Assembly: GCA_017403185.1 (NCBI GenBank)
Contig: JAFQON010000007.1
Span: 35,816 to 99,815, forward strand
Source: Clostridia bacterium
GTDB lineage: Bacteria; Bacillota; Clostridia; Oscillospirales; Acutalibacteraceae
Reading direction: 5' to 3'
DNA length: 64,000 nucleotides
Below, piece by piece: positions 18,039 to 26,550 of the stretch. Position numbers and translations under genes: made by a program. The notes beneath the pieces were generated by a model. It had not been told where the DNA came from and did not search any database. It was given only the letters and a program-made list of their open reading frames with translations. Each line of letters begins with the position of its first letter. Within the stretch, counting starts at the first letter, position 1.

Positions 18039-19128
18039 ATCCGAGAATTTCAAGAATATTTTTAAACTCCTCAGATGCTTTGAATTCATCCGAAAGGGGA
18101 TAGTTTACCGTGAAATGGTGCTTCATTCGCTCGCACATTGTTTTTCCTCTTACAGCCTTTTCAAACACCTTTCCTTCAAAAAGAAGTGAGCCGTGCGTTG
18201 TTTCTTGCGGCATTTCATCGTATTTTTTTGAAAGTTCGGCGCACTTTCTGAGATATTCAAGAGCCTTGGCGTTTTTGCCCATCTGATGATACCACAGCCC
18301 GATGTAGCCGTGGTTATACACCGTGGTGTGCCAGCTTTCGCCGTAATTTCCGTCTGTATATATTGTGTTGGTAACGGCAAGCATTGTTTCGGCAGCCTTG
18401 ATTTTGCTTTCAGGCGTGAAATCATCGTTGAAATAGCAATAATTGGTTGTTGCGCAGTCAAGAAGATATACAAGCTCCTCAATGGCTTTGCGGCAGGCTG
18501 CATTGTGCTTTTCGCCGGGCAGATACATATGGGTTGCGGTGAAATCCCTGCTGTCACGCATAACGGGCAAATCCTTGTTTATCTCTTCCATTTTCTCAAT
18601 GTATGAGTCGTCTTTTTCGGTGCAGCTCAGGGTTTTGTAATAAGTGCCCATGAGGCGTTTTGCCTTTATTCTGATGCTGTCAGAAACGCAGTGATTCTGA
18701 ATGGTTTCGTTGATTGTATACATCTCATCAAATATTTTTTTGGGCTCACCGTTCAGCTTGCCTTTTTCTGATAAAAGAGCAGCCATATAGCGGATAAGAA
18801 GCCTGAATTCGCCCGGGAATTCTTTGACGGCGGTTTTTATCATTTCAAGCGCTGCAGGAAGGTCTTTGAGGCAAAGTGTTTCATACTCTTCAATATATTG
18901 TTCGATTTTTTCTTCATGCTTTGATTTATCTGTGCCGAAAAGTTCGTCGATTGTAACCCCGAAAAAAGAGGCGATAGAAGGAATCAGTGTAACATCGGGG
19001 AAGCTTTCGCCCCTCTCCCATTTGCTGATGCTCTGGTATGATACGCCGAGGAAGCTTGCAAGGTTTTCCTGAGTGAGTTCTCTTTCTTTGCGAAGTTTTT
19101 TAATTGTTTCACCTAAATAAATTGACAT
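18037..19128 (-). CDS. XRE-type HTH regulator with TPR-like C-terminal domain
   Basis: A 363-aa cytoplasmic regulator. Residues 1-66 are a canonical Cro/CI helix-turn-helix (LGETIKKLRKER, LGVSYQSISKWERGESFPD). The rest (about 70-363) is helical with TPR-like repeats, the layout of Firmicutes regulators that sense peptides or respond to cell state. The ATG at 19128 follows GGAGG; the upstream extension lies in the promoter region and is rejected. A promoter at 19176-19204 and a perfect 15-base palindrome just upstream suggest autoregulation. The target is unknown; neighbours give no clear partner. Confidence 0.85.
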   Translation of the reverse strand: MSIYLGETIKKLRKERELTQENLASFLGVSYQSISKWERGESFPDVTLIPSIASFFGVTIDELFGTDKSKHEEKIEQYIEEYETLCLKDLPAALEMIKTAVKEFPGEFRLLIRYMAALLSEKGKLNGEPKKIFDEMYTINETIQNHCVSDSIRIKAKRLMGTYYKTLSCTEKDDSYIEKMEEINKDLPVMRDSRDFTATHMYLPGEKHNAACRKAIEELVYLLDCATTNYCYFNDDFTPESKIKAAETMLAVTNTIYTDGNYGESWHTTVYNHGYIGLWYHQMGKNAKALEYLRKCAELSKKYDEMPQETTHGSLLFEGKVFEKAVRGKTMCERMKHHFTVNYPLSDEFKASEEFKNILEILG

Positions 19129-19175
19129 AATAATGATTACCTCCGATTGTTTTCTACAGCGCTGTTTACAACCCA

Positions 19176-19204
19176 ATAATAACCGATAAATCAAAATAAA
19201 ACAA
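19176..19204 (-). promoter_or_regulatory. Promoter of the XRE-TPR regulator gene
   Basis: Minus strand TTGTTT (19204-19199), 17-base spacer, TATTAT (19181-19176). Confidence 0.6.
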
Positions 19205-19215
19205 TAACGCATTTC

Positions 19216-19230
19216 TTGAACACAGTTCAA
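19216..19230. promoter_or_regulatory. Perfect palindrome upstream of the XRE-TPR promoter
   Basis: TTGAAC-ACA-GTTCAA, perfect 6-base arms with a 3-base centre, 12 bases upstream of the -35. Suitable as an operator. It is not a LexA box because the spacing is three, not four. Confidence 0.45.
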
Positions 19231-19316
19231 CCAAACGGAGAAATTTTCATCAGAACAGATGTGTTTTGAGTTATAAAAACTGCCATTCAGAGCATATGCA
19301 AAGAATGGCAGTTCTT

Positions 19317-20288
19317 CTAATTGAATTTTATTCCCGAAATCTCCCGTATCTCCTTCATAACTTTGCTCACTTGAAGAGCTCTTTCCTTAACCGTTTCATA
19401 ATACGGGTCGTTGGGGTCGGCAATGAATTTTTCAAAAGCCTGAGCTTCATAGCCCATAATTTTTTCCTTAGCCACATCGCCGATGATTTCAGTCACATTG
19501 CCCTTGCTGTCAACCAGCTTCATATTGATAAGCTTTGAGATTGATTCAATCGTTATTGTGCCCTCATCGCCGAAAATCTGCGAGCCGAGCCTGTCCTGCC
19601 CGAGCTTTGAATAAGTCAGATTCACAAGCTTATCATTATACAGCAAGCCTGTATTTCCGCTGCCGTCGGCGCCGCTTTCCATAAAGTGAGCGCAGACGGT
19701 TATTTTTTGCGGCAGACCGAAAAGGTCAAGGGCGGGGTAAACGCAGTAAATGCCCAAATCCATAAGGCAGCCCGTTGCGAGAGCGGGGTTAAAAATATTG
19801 GGCAGCTCACCTCTGAGATATGCGGGATACTTTGATGAGAGCTGAGAAAAATCAAAATGTACGCTTGTTACCCTGCCGATTTTTTGAATTGCATCTTTCA
19901 GCAAATCCTTTGCAGGGTTAAACATATACATAATCGCTTCAATATAAATCAGCCCTTTTTCTTTCGCAAGAGCCTGCAATTCCTCAAGCTCTTCGGGCTC
20001 AACCGTTATCGGCTTTTCGCAGATAATGTGTTTGCCGTTTTCAAGCATCAGCTTTGACTGCTCAAAGTGCAGTCGGTTGGGGCTTGCGATATAGACCGCA
20101 TCAAAGTCACCTTTTGCAAACTCGTTGATGTCGGTGTATACCTTTTCGATTCCGTTTTCTGCGGCAAATTTGCAGCCGCTTTCTTCTGTTCTGGAATAAA
20201 TTGCCGAAAACTCCGGGCTGCAAAGCATTCTTGCTCCTTCAATAAAGGATTTTGCAATCCAGCCTGTGCCTATAACTCCGTAACGCAT
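19317..20288 (-). CDS. Gfo/Idh/MocA family oxidoreductase
   Basis: A 323-aa NAD(P)-dependent dehydrogenase. The Rossmann motif GVIGTGWIA lies at residues 4-12, and the family EKP motif (CEKPITVEPEE) near residue 95 carries the lysine near the nicotinamide. Members act on sugars, inositols or glycosides. It starts one base after the GNAT gene with AAGGAG inside that gene end, and is the last gene of the manA / ABC-F / GH78 / GNAT / Gfo-Idh operon, so a sugar substrate linked to rhamnoside breakdown is a reasonable inference. Confidence 0.88.
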   Translation of the reverse strand: MRYGVIGTGWIAKSFIEGARMLCSPEFSAIYSRTEESGCKFAAENGIEKVYTDINEFAKGDFDAVYIASPNRLHFEQSKLMLENGKHIICEKPITVEPEELEELQALAKEKGLIYIEAIMYMFNPAKDLLKDAIQKIGRVTSVHFDFSQLSSKYPAYLRGELPNIFNPALATGCLMDLGIYCVYPALDLFGLPQKITVCAHFMESGADGSGNTGLLYNDKLVNLTYSKLGQDRLGSQIFGDEGTITIESISKLINMKLVDSKGNVTEIIGDVAKEKIMGYEAQAFEKFIADPNDPYYETVKERALQVSKVMKEIREISGIKFN

Positions 20289-20289
20289 A

Positions 20290-20850
20290 TCAAAGCTCCT
20301 TTGCCATAACAGTTCCGCTGTTTTTTAAGCTTGCTTTAATTTTAAAGCCGTTTTTCTTGTAAAAGTTTATGCCCCTTGTGTTGCTTGTGCCCACAATGAG
20401 CATAATCGCCCTTGAACCGTTTTCTTTCATGTGCTGTGTGAGCGTTGAAATCATTTTTGAGCCGTTGCCGTTACCTCTGAAGGGTTCGTTGATATCAATG
20501 TGAAGGTGTGAGGGATATCTGAGCGAGAAAACGGCGTGAGCAAGGATTTCAGCCGATACATCAAGGTAGTATTTTGCGCCGAGCTTGCGCACAGCCTTCA
20601 GGTACGGCTTGAAATCCCTGAAATATTTTCTGAAATTCAGTGCGCCGAAAACATAGCCCTGCGCAGTGTCGTTTTCGTCAACAAGCACAAACACATTTTC
20701 GGGCTCCTGCTCAATGTAATAGTTGCAGAAGGTGCAGAGAATGAAGTCACGCATAACGGGGTCTGTCAGTGCCGTGTCGGGGCCTGTGTTAAGGCACACC
20801 TGCTGAACATCCTCACGGTATTTGGGCTCATAGCTTTTGATTATCACCAT
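20290..20850 (-). CDS. GNAT family N-acetyltransferase
   Basis: A 186-aa acetyl-CoA-dependent acetyltransferase. The acetyl-CoA binding signature is the RGNGNGSKMISTL loop near residue 135, followed by the NTRGINFYKKNGF block typical of the fold. An internal PSHLHIDINEPFRG strand is characteristic of a Clostridia subgroup often found beside glycoside hydrolases. The start at 20850 has GGAGG overlapping the GH78 stop. Fourth gene of the manA-led operon. Acceptor unknown. Confidence 0.85.
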   Translation of the reverse strand: MVIIKSYEPKYREDVQQVCLNTGPDTALTDPVMRDFILCTFCNYYIEQEPENVFVLVDENDTAQGYVFGALNFRKYFRDFKPYLKAVRKLGAKYYLDVSAEILAHAVFSLRYPSHLHIDINEPFRGNGNGSKMISTLTQHMKENGSRAIMLIVGTSNTRGINFYKKNGFKIKASLKNSGTVMAKEL

Positions 20851-20853
20851 AAG

Positions 20854-23010
20854 TTAACCTCCGATTTCAACGGTGAATTCTCTTTCACCGCTGAACGGAA
20901 TTTTTTCGCCGTTGTATTCAAAAACGGAGTCGATTTTCGGGTCGGCAAACGCCTTGACAGTGGCTTTGCCGCCACACTTTTCGTATTCAACGCTGATTTT
21001 ACCGTTTACTGTTGTAATGTGACCCTTCGCACGGTTCATGCCTTCAACAAATCGGGGCGAAACAACAACCTTTTCATAGCCTGCGCTGTCATCGGGCTGA
21101 CGGATGCCGAGAAGATACATGAAAAGATACTTTGTAACTGCACCGAACATGGGATGATTGCGTGAATCCCTGCCGTTCCAGTTTTCCCAAAGAGTGGTTG
21201 CACCGTTGTTTTTCATATATGCAAACGAAACCTCTTTGTCATTTGACAGCAGGTCATATGCAAGCTGATTTTCGTTTATTTCAAACAGACAGCCTATAAG
21301 AGCTTCGGTTGCAAAAATGCCTGTGTCAAACATTCCGAGATGTTTGTAGTGATCAACCATACGCTCATTAACCTGCTTGCTGCCGAGCCCTGCGCTGAAT
21401 GCAAGAGCAGATGCGCCCTGAACACCCATGCAGTAGTGATGGCACCAGGGGTTATAATATGCAACCTTAAGAGAATTCTGTGATTTTTCGATTCTTTCGC
21501 TCAGGTGAGCAACCTCACACTGCCTGCCGAGCACCTCAGCCGCTTCAATCGTCTGCTTCATAAATTTGATATAAAGTGCCGTGTTCACAAAGGTTTCGGG
21601 CAGCACTACTCCGTTCGGTGCGCACCAGTCGCCGAGGCACCAGCCGTTATCCTCTTCACGCCACACAAGGCCGTTTTCGCTTCTGCTTTCAAGATAATCG
21701 AGGAAGCTGAGCATCTTCGGGAAAAACTCGTTGAGCAGTTCTTTATCGCCATACATTTTATAGAATTTTACCGGCACTTCAATCATTGCGCCGCCCCAGC
21801 CTGCAGGACCGCCGCCGCCGCCCATAAGGGGTGCGGTGTGGGGAACATGGCCCGTTTTTTTGCACTGGCTGTCCGCAATGTCATAGAGCCATTTGCGGTA
21901 GAATTCACGGCTGTCAAGCATCATCATTGCAGCTTCGGCGCAAAGCTGACCGTCGCCCGTGTAGCCGAGTCTTTCTCTGTGAGGGCAGTCTGAGGGCACG
22001 CCGCAGTGCATATTGCAAAGCTGAGTTCTGATATATGCCTCATAGAGCCAGTTCAGGTTTTCGTTGTCACTTTCAAACGAAGATGTAACGGGGCAGTCGG
22101 AGTGAACAACATCAACCCTTACGGGCTCTGCATCGCCCTGAATTTTGAAATATCTGAAGCCGTGCCAGGTGAAATGGGGGATGTATTCACGGTCTGAGCC
22201 GTCGGTTATGAAAACATCGGTCTGATAGCCCTCTTCAAACTTCATGCCGTACCATTCACGGGTGTCGTGAATTTCTTCGGCGTAGCTTACGATGATTTTT
22301 TTGCCCTTTTCGGGGCACTTTATAACCGCATAGCCAACCGTGTTTTCTCCCACGTCGTAAAGCTTTGTTTTGCCGTCATCCTCAATGAGCACGGGCTCAA
22401 GAGTGCGGCTTACCTTATCTGCAGGTGAAAATTGAATAAAGAATTCACTTTCGGGTGCGGGGATAACGGTGCTTTCTGCAAAATCACCGTCTGCGGGGAG
22501 AAGATTATAGTCATGCGTTTCGCCGTAGTAGAGGTTGTTATCGGTGATAAAGCCTTTGTATGAAAGGGTATTTTCGTCGCAGATAACCTCACCGCTTGCC
22601 TTTTCTATTATGTAGCAAAGCTTGGGCGTGCCGAAAACAACATTGCCCTCCGCCATACGCTTATTCTGATTATAGTAGCCGTTGCCGACTATGACGGCAA
22701 GGGTGTTTTCGCCGTCTGCAAGGTAATCGGTGATATCATATTTCATGCAGTAAATGCGGTGCGATGAATCGTCAAGAATGGGGAATACCAATGAGGCGGT
22801 GTCCCTTGCGCTGTAGTCTGTTGCGTTTGGCGCAAGCAGGTCGCCGCTTACTTTTTTGCCGTTGATGAACAGCTTGAAACAGCCAAGACCGCATATGGTG
22901 ATTTCGGCTTTTTCGCCTTTAACGGCAGTGAATGTTTTTTTGAAAACAGGGGCATCACTGCCCGTGCATTCTATCCATTTTGCATTCTTAAAAATCTGCT
23001 GATTTGTCAT
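20854..23010 (-). CDS. Alpha-L-rhamnosidase, GH78
   Basis: A 718-aa glycoside hydrolase releasing terminal alpha-L-rhamnose. Order: N-terminal beta-sandwich (GLGCFKLFINGKKV), Bac_rhamnosid_N region with YGETHDYN, then the alpha/alpha barrel with the catalytic signature SDCPHRERLGYTGD and the later WENWNGRDSRNHPMFG. No signal peptide, so cytoplasmic and acting on imported oligosaccharides. The ATG at 23010 overlaps the ABC-F stop as ATGA and follows GGAG; the longer frame to 23058 lies inside the ABC-F gene. Second GH78 gene at 26550-28784. Confidence 0.93.
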   Translation of the reverse strand: MTNQQIFKNAKWIECTGSDAPVFKKTFTAVKGEKAEITICGLGCFKLFINGKKVSGDLLAPNATDYSARDTASLVFPILDDSSHRIYCMKYDITDYLADGENTLAVIVGNGYYNQNKRMAEGNVVFGTPKLCYIIEKASGEVICDENTLSYKGFITDNNLYYGETHDYNLLPADGDFAESTVIPAPESEFFIQFSPADKVSRTLEPVLIEDDGKTKLYDVGENTVGYAVIKCPEKGKKIIVSYAEEIHDTREWYGMKFEEGYQTDVFITDGSDREYIPHFTWHGFRYFKIQGDAEPVRVDVVHSDCPVTSSFESDNENLNWLYEAYIRTQLCNMHCGVPSDCPHRERLGYTGDGQLCAEAAMMMLDSREFYRKWLYDIADSQCKKTGHVPHTAPLMGGGGGPAGWGGAMIEVPVKFYKMYGDKELLNEFFPKMLSFLDYLESRSENGLVWREEDNGWCLGDWCAPNGVVLPETFVNTALYIKFMKQTIEAAEVLGRQCEVAHLSERIEKSQNSLKVAYYNPWCHHYCMGVQGASALAFSAGLGSKQVNERMVDHYKHLGMFDTGIFATEALIGCLFEINENQLAYDLLSNDKEVSFAYMKNNGATTLWENWNGRDSRNHPMFGAVTKYLFMYLLGIRQPDDSAGYEKVVVSPRFVEGMNRAKGHITTVNGKISVEYEKCGGKATVKAFADPKIDSVFEYNGEKIPFSGEREFTVEIGG

Positions 23011-24923
23011 ATTTCCATCTCCGTTAATTCTGTAAGTCTTGCACTCATCTGCTCCCATTCGTCCATAACGGTGAGTTGGGAATCCGTCAGCTCTTCAAGC
23101 TGATTTGTGAAGCTTATTACTTTTTCGTAGTCTGCCGATACCTCGGGGGTTGAGAGCATACCGTTAAGCTCTGCGATTTCATTATCAAGGCGTTCAATCT
23201 CTTCTTCCGCACGCCTGATTTTGCCCTTAAGGCGGTTTATTTCGCTGTCACGCTCCTTGCGGAGCTTATATAAATTAACTTTTTGTTCGGATTTTTTAGG
23301 CTTTTCCTTAGCCTGAGCAAGGGCAATTCCCGTGTAGGCGTCATAATCACCGTCAAACTTCTCAAAGCCGTTTTCACTCATTCGGTAAATGCGTGTTGCA
23401 AGTTTGTTGATAAAATATCTGTCATGCGAAACTGCAATTATTGTGCCGTCAAAGTCGCTCAGGGCTGCTTCAAGCACCTCTCTTGACGGGATGTCAAGAT
23501 GATTTGTAGGCTCGTCGAGCAACAGCACATTTGCGCCCGAGAGCATGAGCTTCAAAAGGCAGAGCTTAGCTTTCTCACCGCCGCTGAGGGTGTCAACACT
23601 TTTGAACACATCGTCGCCCCTGAAAAGAAAAAGAGCAAGGTAGCTTCTGACGGTTTTCTCGGTAAACAGCCTGTGCTCATCCCATATTTCGTCAATAACA
23701 GTTTTGCCGCCCCTTAGGCTTTCAAGGCTCTGGTCAAAATAACCGATTTTAACATTTGAGCCGAATGTGAAGCTGCCGTCATCGGCGGATTGCTGACGGG
23801 TGAGAATGCGCAGAAGCGTTGTTTTGCCGCAGCCGTTTGTGCCGAGCACGAACACTCTGTCGTTTTTATACACTTCCATATCCGCATTGCGGAAAAGGCT
23901 CTTTGTGCCGAAGGCTTTTGAAAGACCGCTCACATTGAGCACATCGTTGCCCGTTTCGCAAACGGGTGTAAACTTCATTCGCATTGATGAAAGAGGAGGG
24001 TCGGGCACGACAAGCTCCGCCTTTTTCTTTTCAAGCATTTTTCGCTTGCTTTCGGCGGTTATGAAGTTGCGTTCTCTTGCAAATGAACGCTGTTGCTCGA
24101 TTATTCCTTCAATGCGCTTTATCTCGGCAATCTGATTTTCGTATTGCCTTCTTTCGCTTTCAAGGCGTTCCTCCTTAAGCTTTAAATAGGTGGAATAATT
24201 GCCCTTTGAGCAGTGGCTTTTGCCGTGGGAAATTTCAACGGTTTTGTTTGTAACACGGTCAAGGAAATAACGGTCATGCGAAATGACGATTATTGTGCCT
24301 CTGAAGGTTGAAAGGTAATTTTCAAGCCATTCCGTGCCCGCAATGTCAAGGTGGTTTGTGGGCTCGTCAAGCAGCAGCAAATCCGAGCCGCTCAGAAGCA
24401 GCTTGCACATACTCAGCTTTGACCGCTGACCGCCGCTGAGCTTGTCGCAGGTGAGGGTGAAATCATCCTCACTGAAGCCCAGACCGATGAGTGCGGAGCG
24501 TGTGCGGCTTTTATAGGTTAAACCGTCCTGCTCCTGGAACTGCTCGCTCAGGCGGTTCTGCATTTCAATAAGCTCATCCCTGCCGCCTTCGTCGGCATCA
24601 ATTGCTGCGGCGATATCCTCAAGCTCACGCTCAATCTGCATAAGCGGCTCAAAAACGCTGAGAGCTTCGTTATAAACCGTTTTGACCGAGCCGTGGCAGG
24701 CGTGTTGCTCAAGGTAGCCGACCTTAACATTCCTGCCGACGAATGCGCCGCCCTCAGTGGGCTCAATTTCGCCTGTTATAATCTTAAAAAGCGTGGTTTT
24801 ACCGGTTCCGTTTGCACCTATAAGACCGACGAAATCGCCCGCATTAACATCAAACGAAACATTTTCAAACAGCACCTTGCCGCCAAAATCAACTTTTAAA
24901 TTCTGAACACTGACTATAGCCAT
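23007..24923 (-). CDS. ABC-F family ATPase
   Basis: A 638-aa soluble protein with two ABC domains: Walker A GANGTGKTT near residue 36 with LSGGQRSKL, and GTNGCGKTT near 360 with LSGGEKAKL. They are joined by a long charged linker, with a coiled-coil tail (from about 540). No membrane segments, so not a transporter; ABC-F proteins act on the ribosome. Architecture with a C-terminal coiled coil fits the Uup/YdiF group, so a translation role is more likely than drug resistance, though the latter cannot be excluded. It sits between manA and GH78 with a ten-base gap and an ATGA overlap, an unusual operon position. Confidence 0.9.
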   Translation of the reverse strand: MAIVSVQNLKVDFGGKVLFENVSFDVNAGDFVGLIGANGTGKTTLFKIITGEIEPTEGGAFVGRNVKVGYLEQHACHGSVKTVYNEALSVFEPLMQIERELEDIAAAIDADEGGRDELIEMQNRLSEQFQEQDGLTYKSRTRSALIGLGFSEDDFTLTCDKLSGGQRSKLSMCKLLLSGSDLLLLDEPTNHLDIAGTEWLENYLSTFRGTIIVISHDRYFLDRVTNKTVEISHGKSHCSKGNYSTYLKLKEERLESERRQYENQIAEIKRIEGIIEQQRSFARERNFITAESKRKMLEKKKAELVVPDPPLSSMRMKFTPVCETGNDVLNVSGLSKAFGTKSLFRNADMEVYKNDRVFVLGTNGCGKTTLLRILTRQQSADDGSFTFGSNVKIGYFDQSLESLRGGKTVIDEIWDEHRLFTEKTVRSYLALFLFRGDDVFKSVDTLSGGEKAKLCLLKLMLSGANVLLLDEPTNHLDIPSREVLEAALSDFDGTIIAVSHDRYFINKLATRIYRMSENGFEKFDGDYDAYTGIALAQAKEKPKKSEQKVNLYKLRKERDSEINRLKGKIRRAEEEIERLDNEIAELNGMLSTPEVSADYEKVISFTNQLEELTDSQLTVMDEWEQMSARLTELTEMEI

Positions 24924-24932
24924 TTTATATCC

Positions 24933-25889
24933 TTAAATTCTTGTTTCTATAATTTCAAATTCGCCGTTGAGCATATATTTGCCTGCGTTTGCGGGGAGGA
25001 ATATGCTGTCGCCCTTTTTGATGTCAAGGGTTTCGCCGCAGCATTCAAGAGAGCCCTCGCCCGCCATTATGAGAAGTGATACAAACGAATCATCGCCTGC
25101 ATTGCCCGTAAATCCGCTCTTTGTTTCAAGCTTCCACACCTTGAACAGAGGACAGTCTGCAAGGAGTTTGCGCTCATCGGTATCAGATGCGGGATTTGAG
25201 AAATCGGGCTGTGTGTATTTTTCAAGCTTTGTGACTGCCGCACCGTCTTCAACATGGAGCTCACGGGGCTTGCCGTCTGCGCCCTTGCGGTTGTAATCGT
25301 AAATTCTGTAGGTGGTGTTGGAGCTTTCCTGCACCTCGGCAAGTAAAATGCCTTTACAGATAGCGTGGAGCGTGCCCGAATCAATAAAGAAGAAATCGCC
25401 CTTTTTAACCTTCACATTCTCAACATAGTCGGTGAGAGTGTTGTTTTCAATAGCAGCCTTGAATTCTTCGGGAGTGATTTTATCCTTAAAGCCGAGAATA
25501 AGGCTTGCATCCTCTTCGCAGTCTATGATGTACCAGCATTCGGTTTTGCTCTGACCCTTACCCGTGAGTGCACAGTATTCCTTCGTGGGGTGAACCTGCA
25601 CCGAAAGATTATCCATCGCATCAATGAATTTTATGAGAATGGGGAAGTCCTCAAATTTTTCTGCGTTCTTGCCGCAAAGAGCAGGATTCTCTTTCACAAC
25701 ATCCGCAAAGGATTTGCCTGCAAATTCGCCGTTTTCAACGCTGCTTGAGCCCGCCTCGTGGCAGGAGAGCATCCAACCCTCGGCGGCATTGTTCTTTTCG
25801 GTTTTAACGCCGTATTCTTCAATAAGCTTTTTGCCGCCCCAGATTGTTTCGGAAACATAGGGGATAAGCTTTATGGGATATAATTTCAT
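24933..25889 (-). CDS. manA: Mannose-6-phosphate isomerase, class I
   Basis: Zinc enzyme interconverting mannose-6-phosphate and fructose-6-phosphate. It is 318 aa, the short Firmicutes form. Metal-binding motifs VQVHPTKE near residue 90 and the DSGTLHAICKG strand near 170 are present, with the N-terminal ETIWGGKKL signature. The ATG at 25889 follows GGAGG; the longer frame to 25931 is not family-like. First gene of the five-gene sugar operon that continues to 19317 and divergent from the DUF2508-bofA pair. Confidence 0.93.
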   Translation of the reverse strand: MKLYPIKLIPYVSETIWGGKKLIEEYGVKTEKNNAAEGWMLSCHEAGSSSVENGEFAGKSFADVVKENPALCGKNAEKFEDFPILIKFIDAMDNLSVQVHPTKEYCALTGKGQSKTECWYIIDCEEDASLILGFKDKITPEEFKAAIENNTLTDYVENVKVKKGDFFFIDSGTLHAICKGILLAEVQESSNTTYRIYDYNRKGADGKPRELHVEDGAAVTKLEKYTQPDFSNPASDTDERKLLADCPLFKVWKLETKSGFTGNAGDDSFVSLLIMAGEGSLECCGETLDIKKGDSIFLPANAGKYMLNGEFEIIETRI

Positions 25890-25977
25890 TGTTTTTTCCT
25901 CCGCAAGTAATTTACCGTTTAATTCTATCATATTTGTCCAACAATTTCTATAGAATATTTACAGGAGGACAGAAAAT

Positions 25978-26259
25978 ATGGAAAAAAATTTGAATTCAGC
26001 AAAGATTTTTTACTATGAAGTGATAAGAAAGCCCGTGAAGCCCGTGCAGGACAGCATTTTGCTGCAGATAAGAGATACCTCGCAGCGGCTTGAGAGTGCC
26101 TACAGCAGGTTTGAGAATGAGTGCAACGAGGATTTGCTTGACTCGATCATATATGAAATCAAATCTCTCAAAGCCCTCTACAGATACCTGCTCAAGCTTG
26201 CGAAGGAGAAGGGGATAGAGTGCGGCGATATTGCTGTGTTCAGCAGGGAGGTAATATGA
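25978..26259 (+). CDS. DUF2508 (YaaL-like) protein
   Basis: A 93-aa helical, charged protein matching DUF2508/YaaL, a small cytoplasmic family of unknown function. The internal region SRFENECNEDLLDSIIYEI is the family core. It precedes a bofA homologue with an ATGA overlap, the same yaaL-bofA order as in Bacillus, where both lie downstream of recR; here no recR or dnaX is nearby. CAGGAGG lies eight bases before the ATG. Confidence 0.82.
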   Translation: MEKNLNSAKIFYYEVIRKPVKPVQDSILLQIRDTSQRLESAYSRFENECNEDLLDSIIYEIKSLKALYRYLLKLAKEKGIECGDIAVFSREVI

Positions 26260-26513
26260 ACGGGTTTTTCATAACGGCGGCGATAGTTGCCGTAATCTGC
26301 GTTATATGGTGGACAGTGAAAAGCGAGAAGGGAGCAACAAGCTTTGCACTGTCCGCCCTGCAGGGCATAGCCGCAATGTGTGCGGTGAATCTTACGGGGC
26401 TTGTTACGGGCGTAACCCTTGCGGTAAATTGGTACACAATAGCCACTTTTATTGTGCTCGGTTTGCCGGGAGTAATCGGAGCGCTTGTGTTAAAATTCAT
26501 AATGGCTGTATGA
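26256..26513 (+). CDS. Pro-sigma-K processing inhibitor BofA family protein
   Basis: An 85-aa membrane protein with about three hydrophobic segments, matching the BofA family (core AMCAVNLTGLVTG with LGLPGVIGALVL). In Bacillus BofA holds SpoIVFB inactive until pro-sigma-K should be cut; in Clostridia without that system the role is less clear. The ATG at 26256 overlaps the DUF2508 stop and follows GGAGGT. Ends at a strong terminator. One of three sporulation markers in the window. Confidence 0.85.
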   Translation: MNGFFITAAIVAVICVIWWTVKSEKGATSFALSALQGIAAMCAVNLTGLVTGVTLAVNWYTIATFIVLGLPGVIGALVLKFIMAV

Positions 26514-26521
26514 ACATAAAA

Positions 26522-26550
26522 AAGGGAGTCACAAAGACTCCCTTAATTTT
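26522..26550. terminator. Bidirectional terminator between bofA and the GH78 gene
   Basis: AAGGGAGTC-ACAAA-GACTCCCTT followed by AATTTTTAT; A-run on the other side. Confidence 0.85.

Noticed and set aside
19216-19230. TTGAACACAGTTCAA as a third LexA box
   Set aside because: The arms are separated by three bases; the Gram-positive LexA box needs four.
20536-21993. Plus-strand frames of 209 and 162 codons opposite the GNAT and GH78 genes
   Set aside because: Shadows of well-supported minus-strand genes with strong family motifs.
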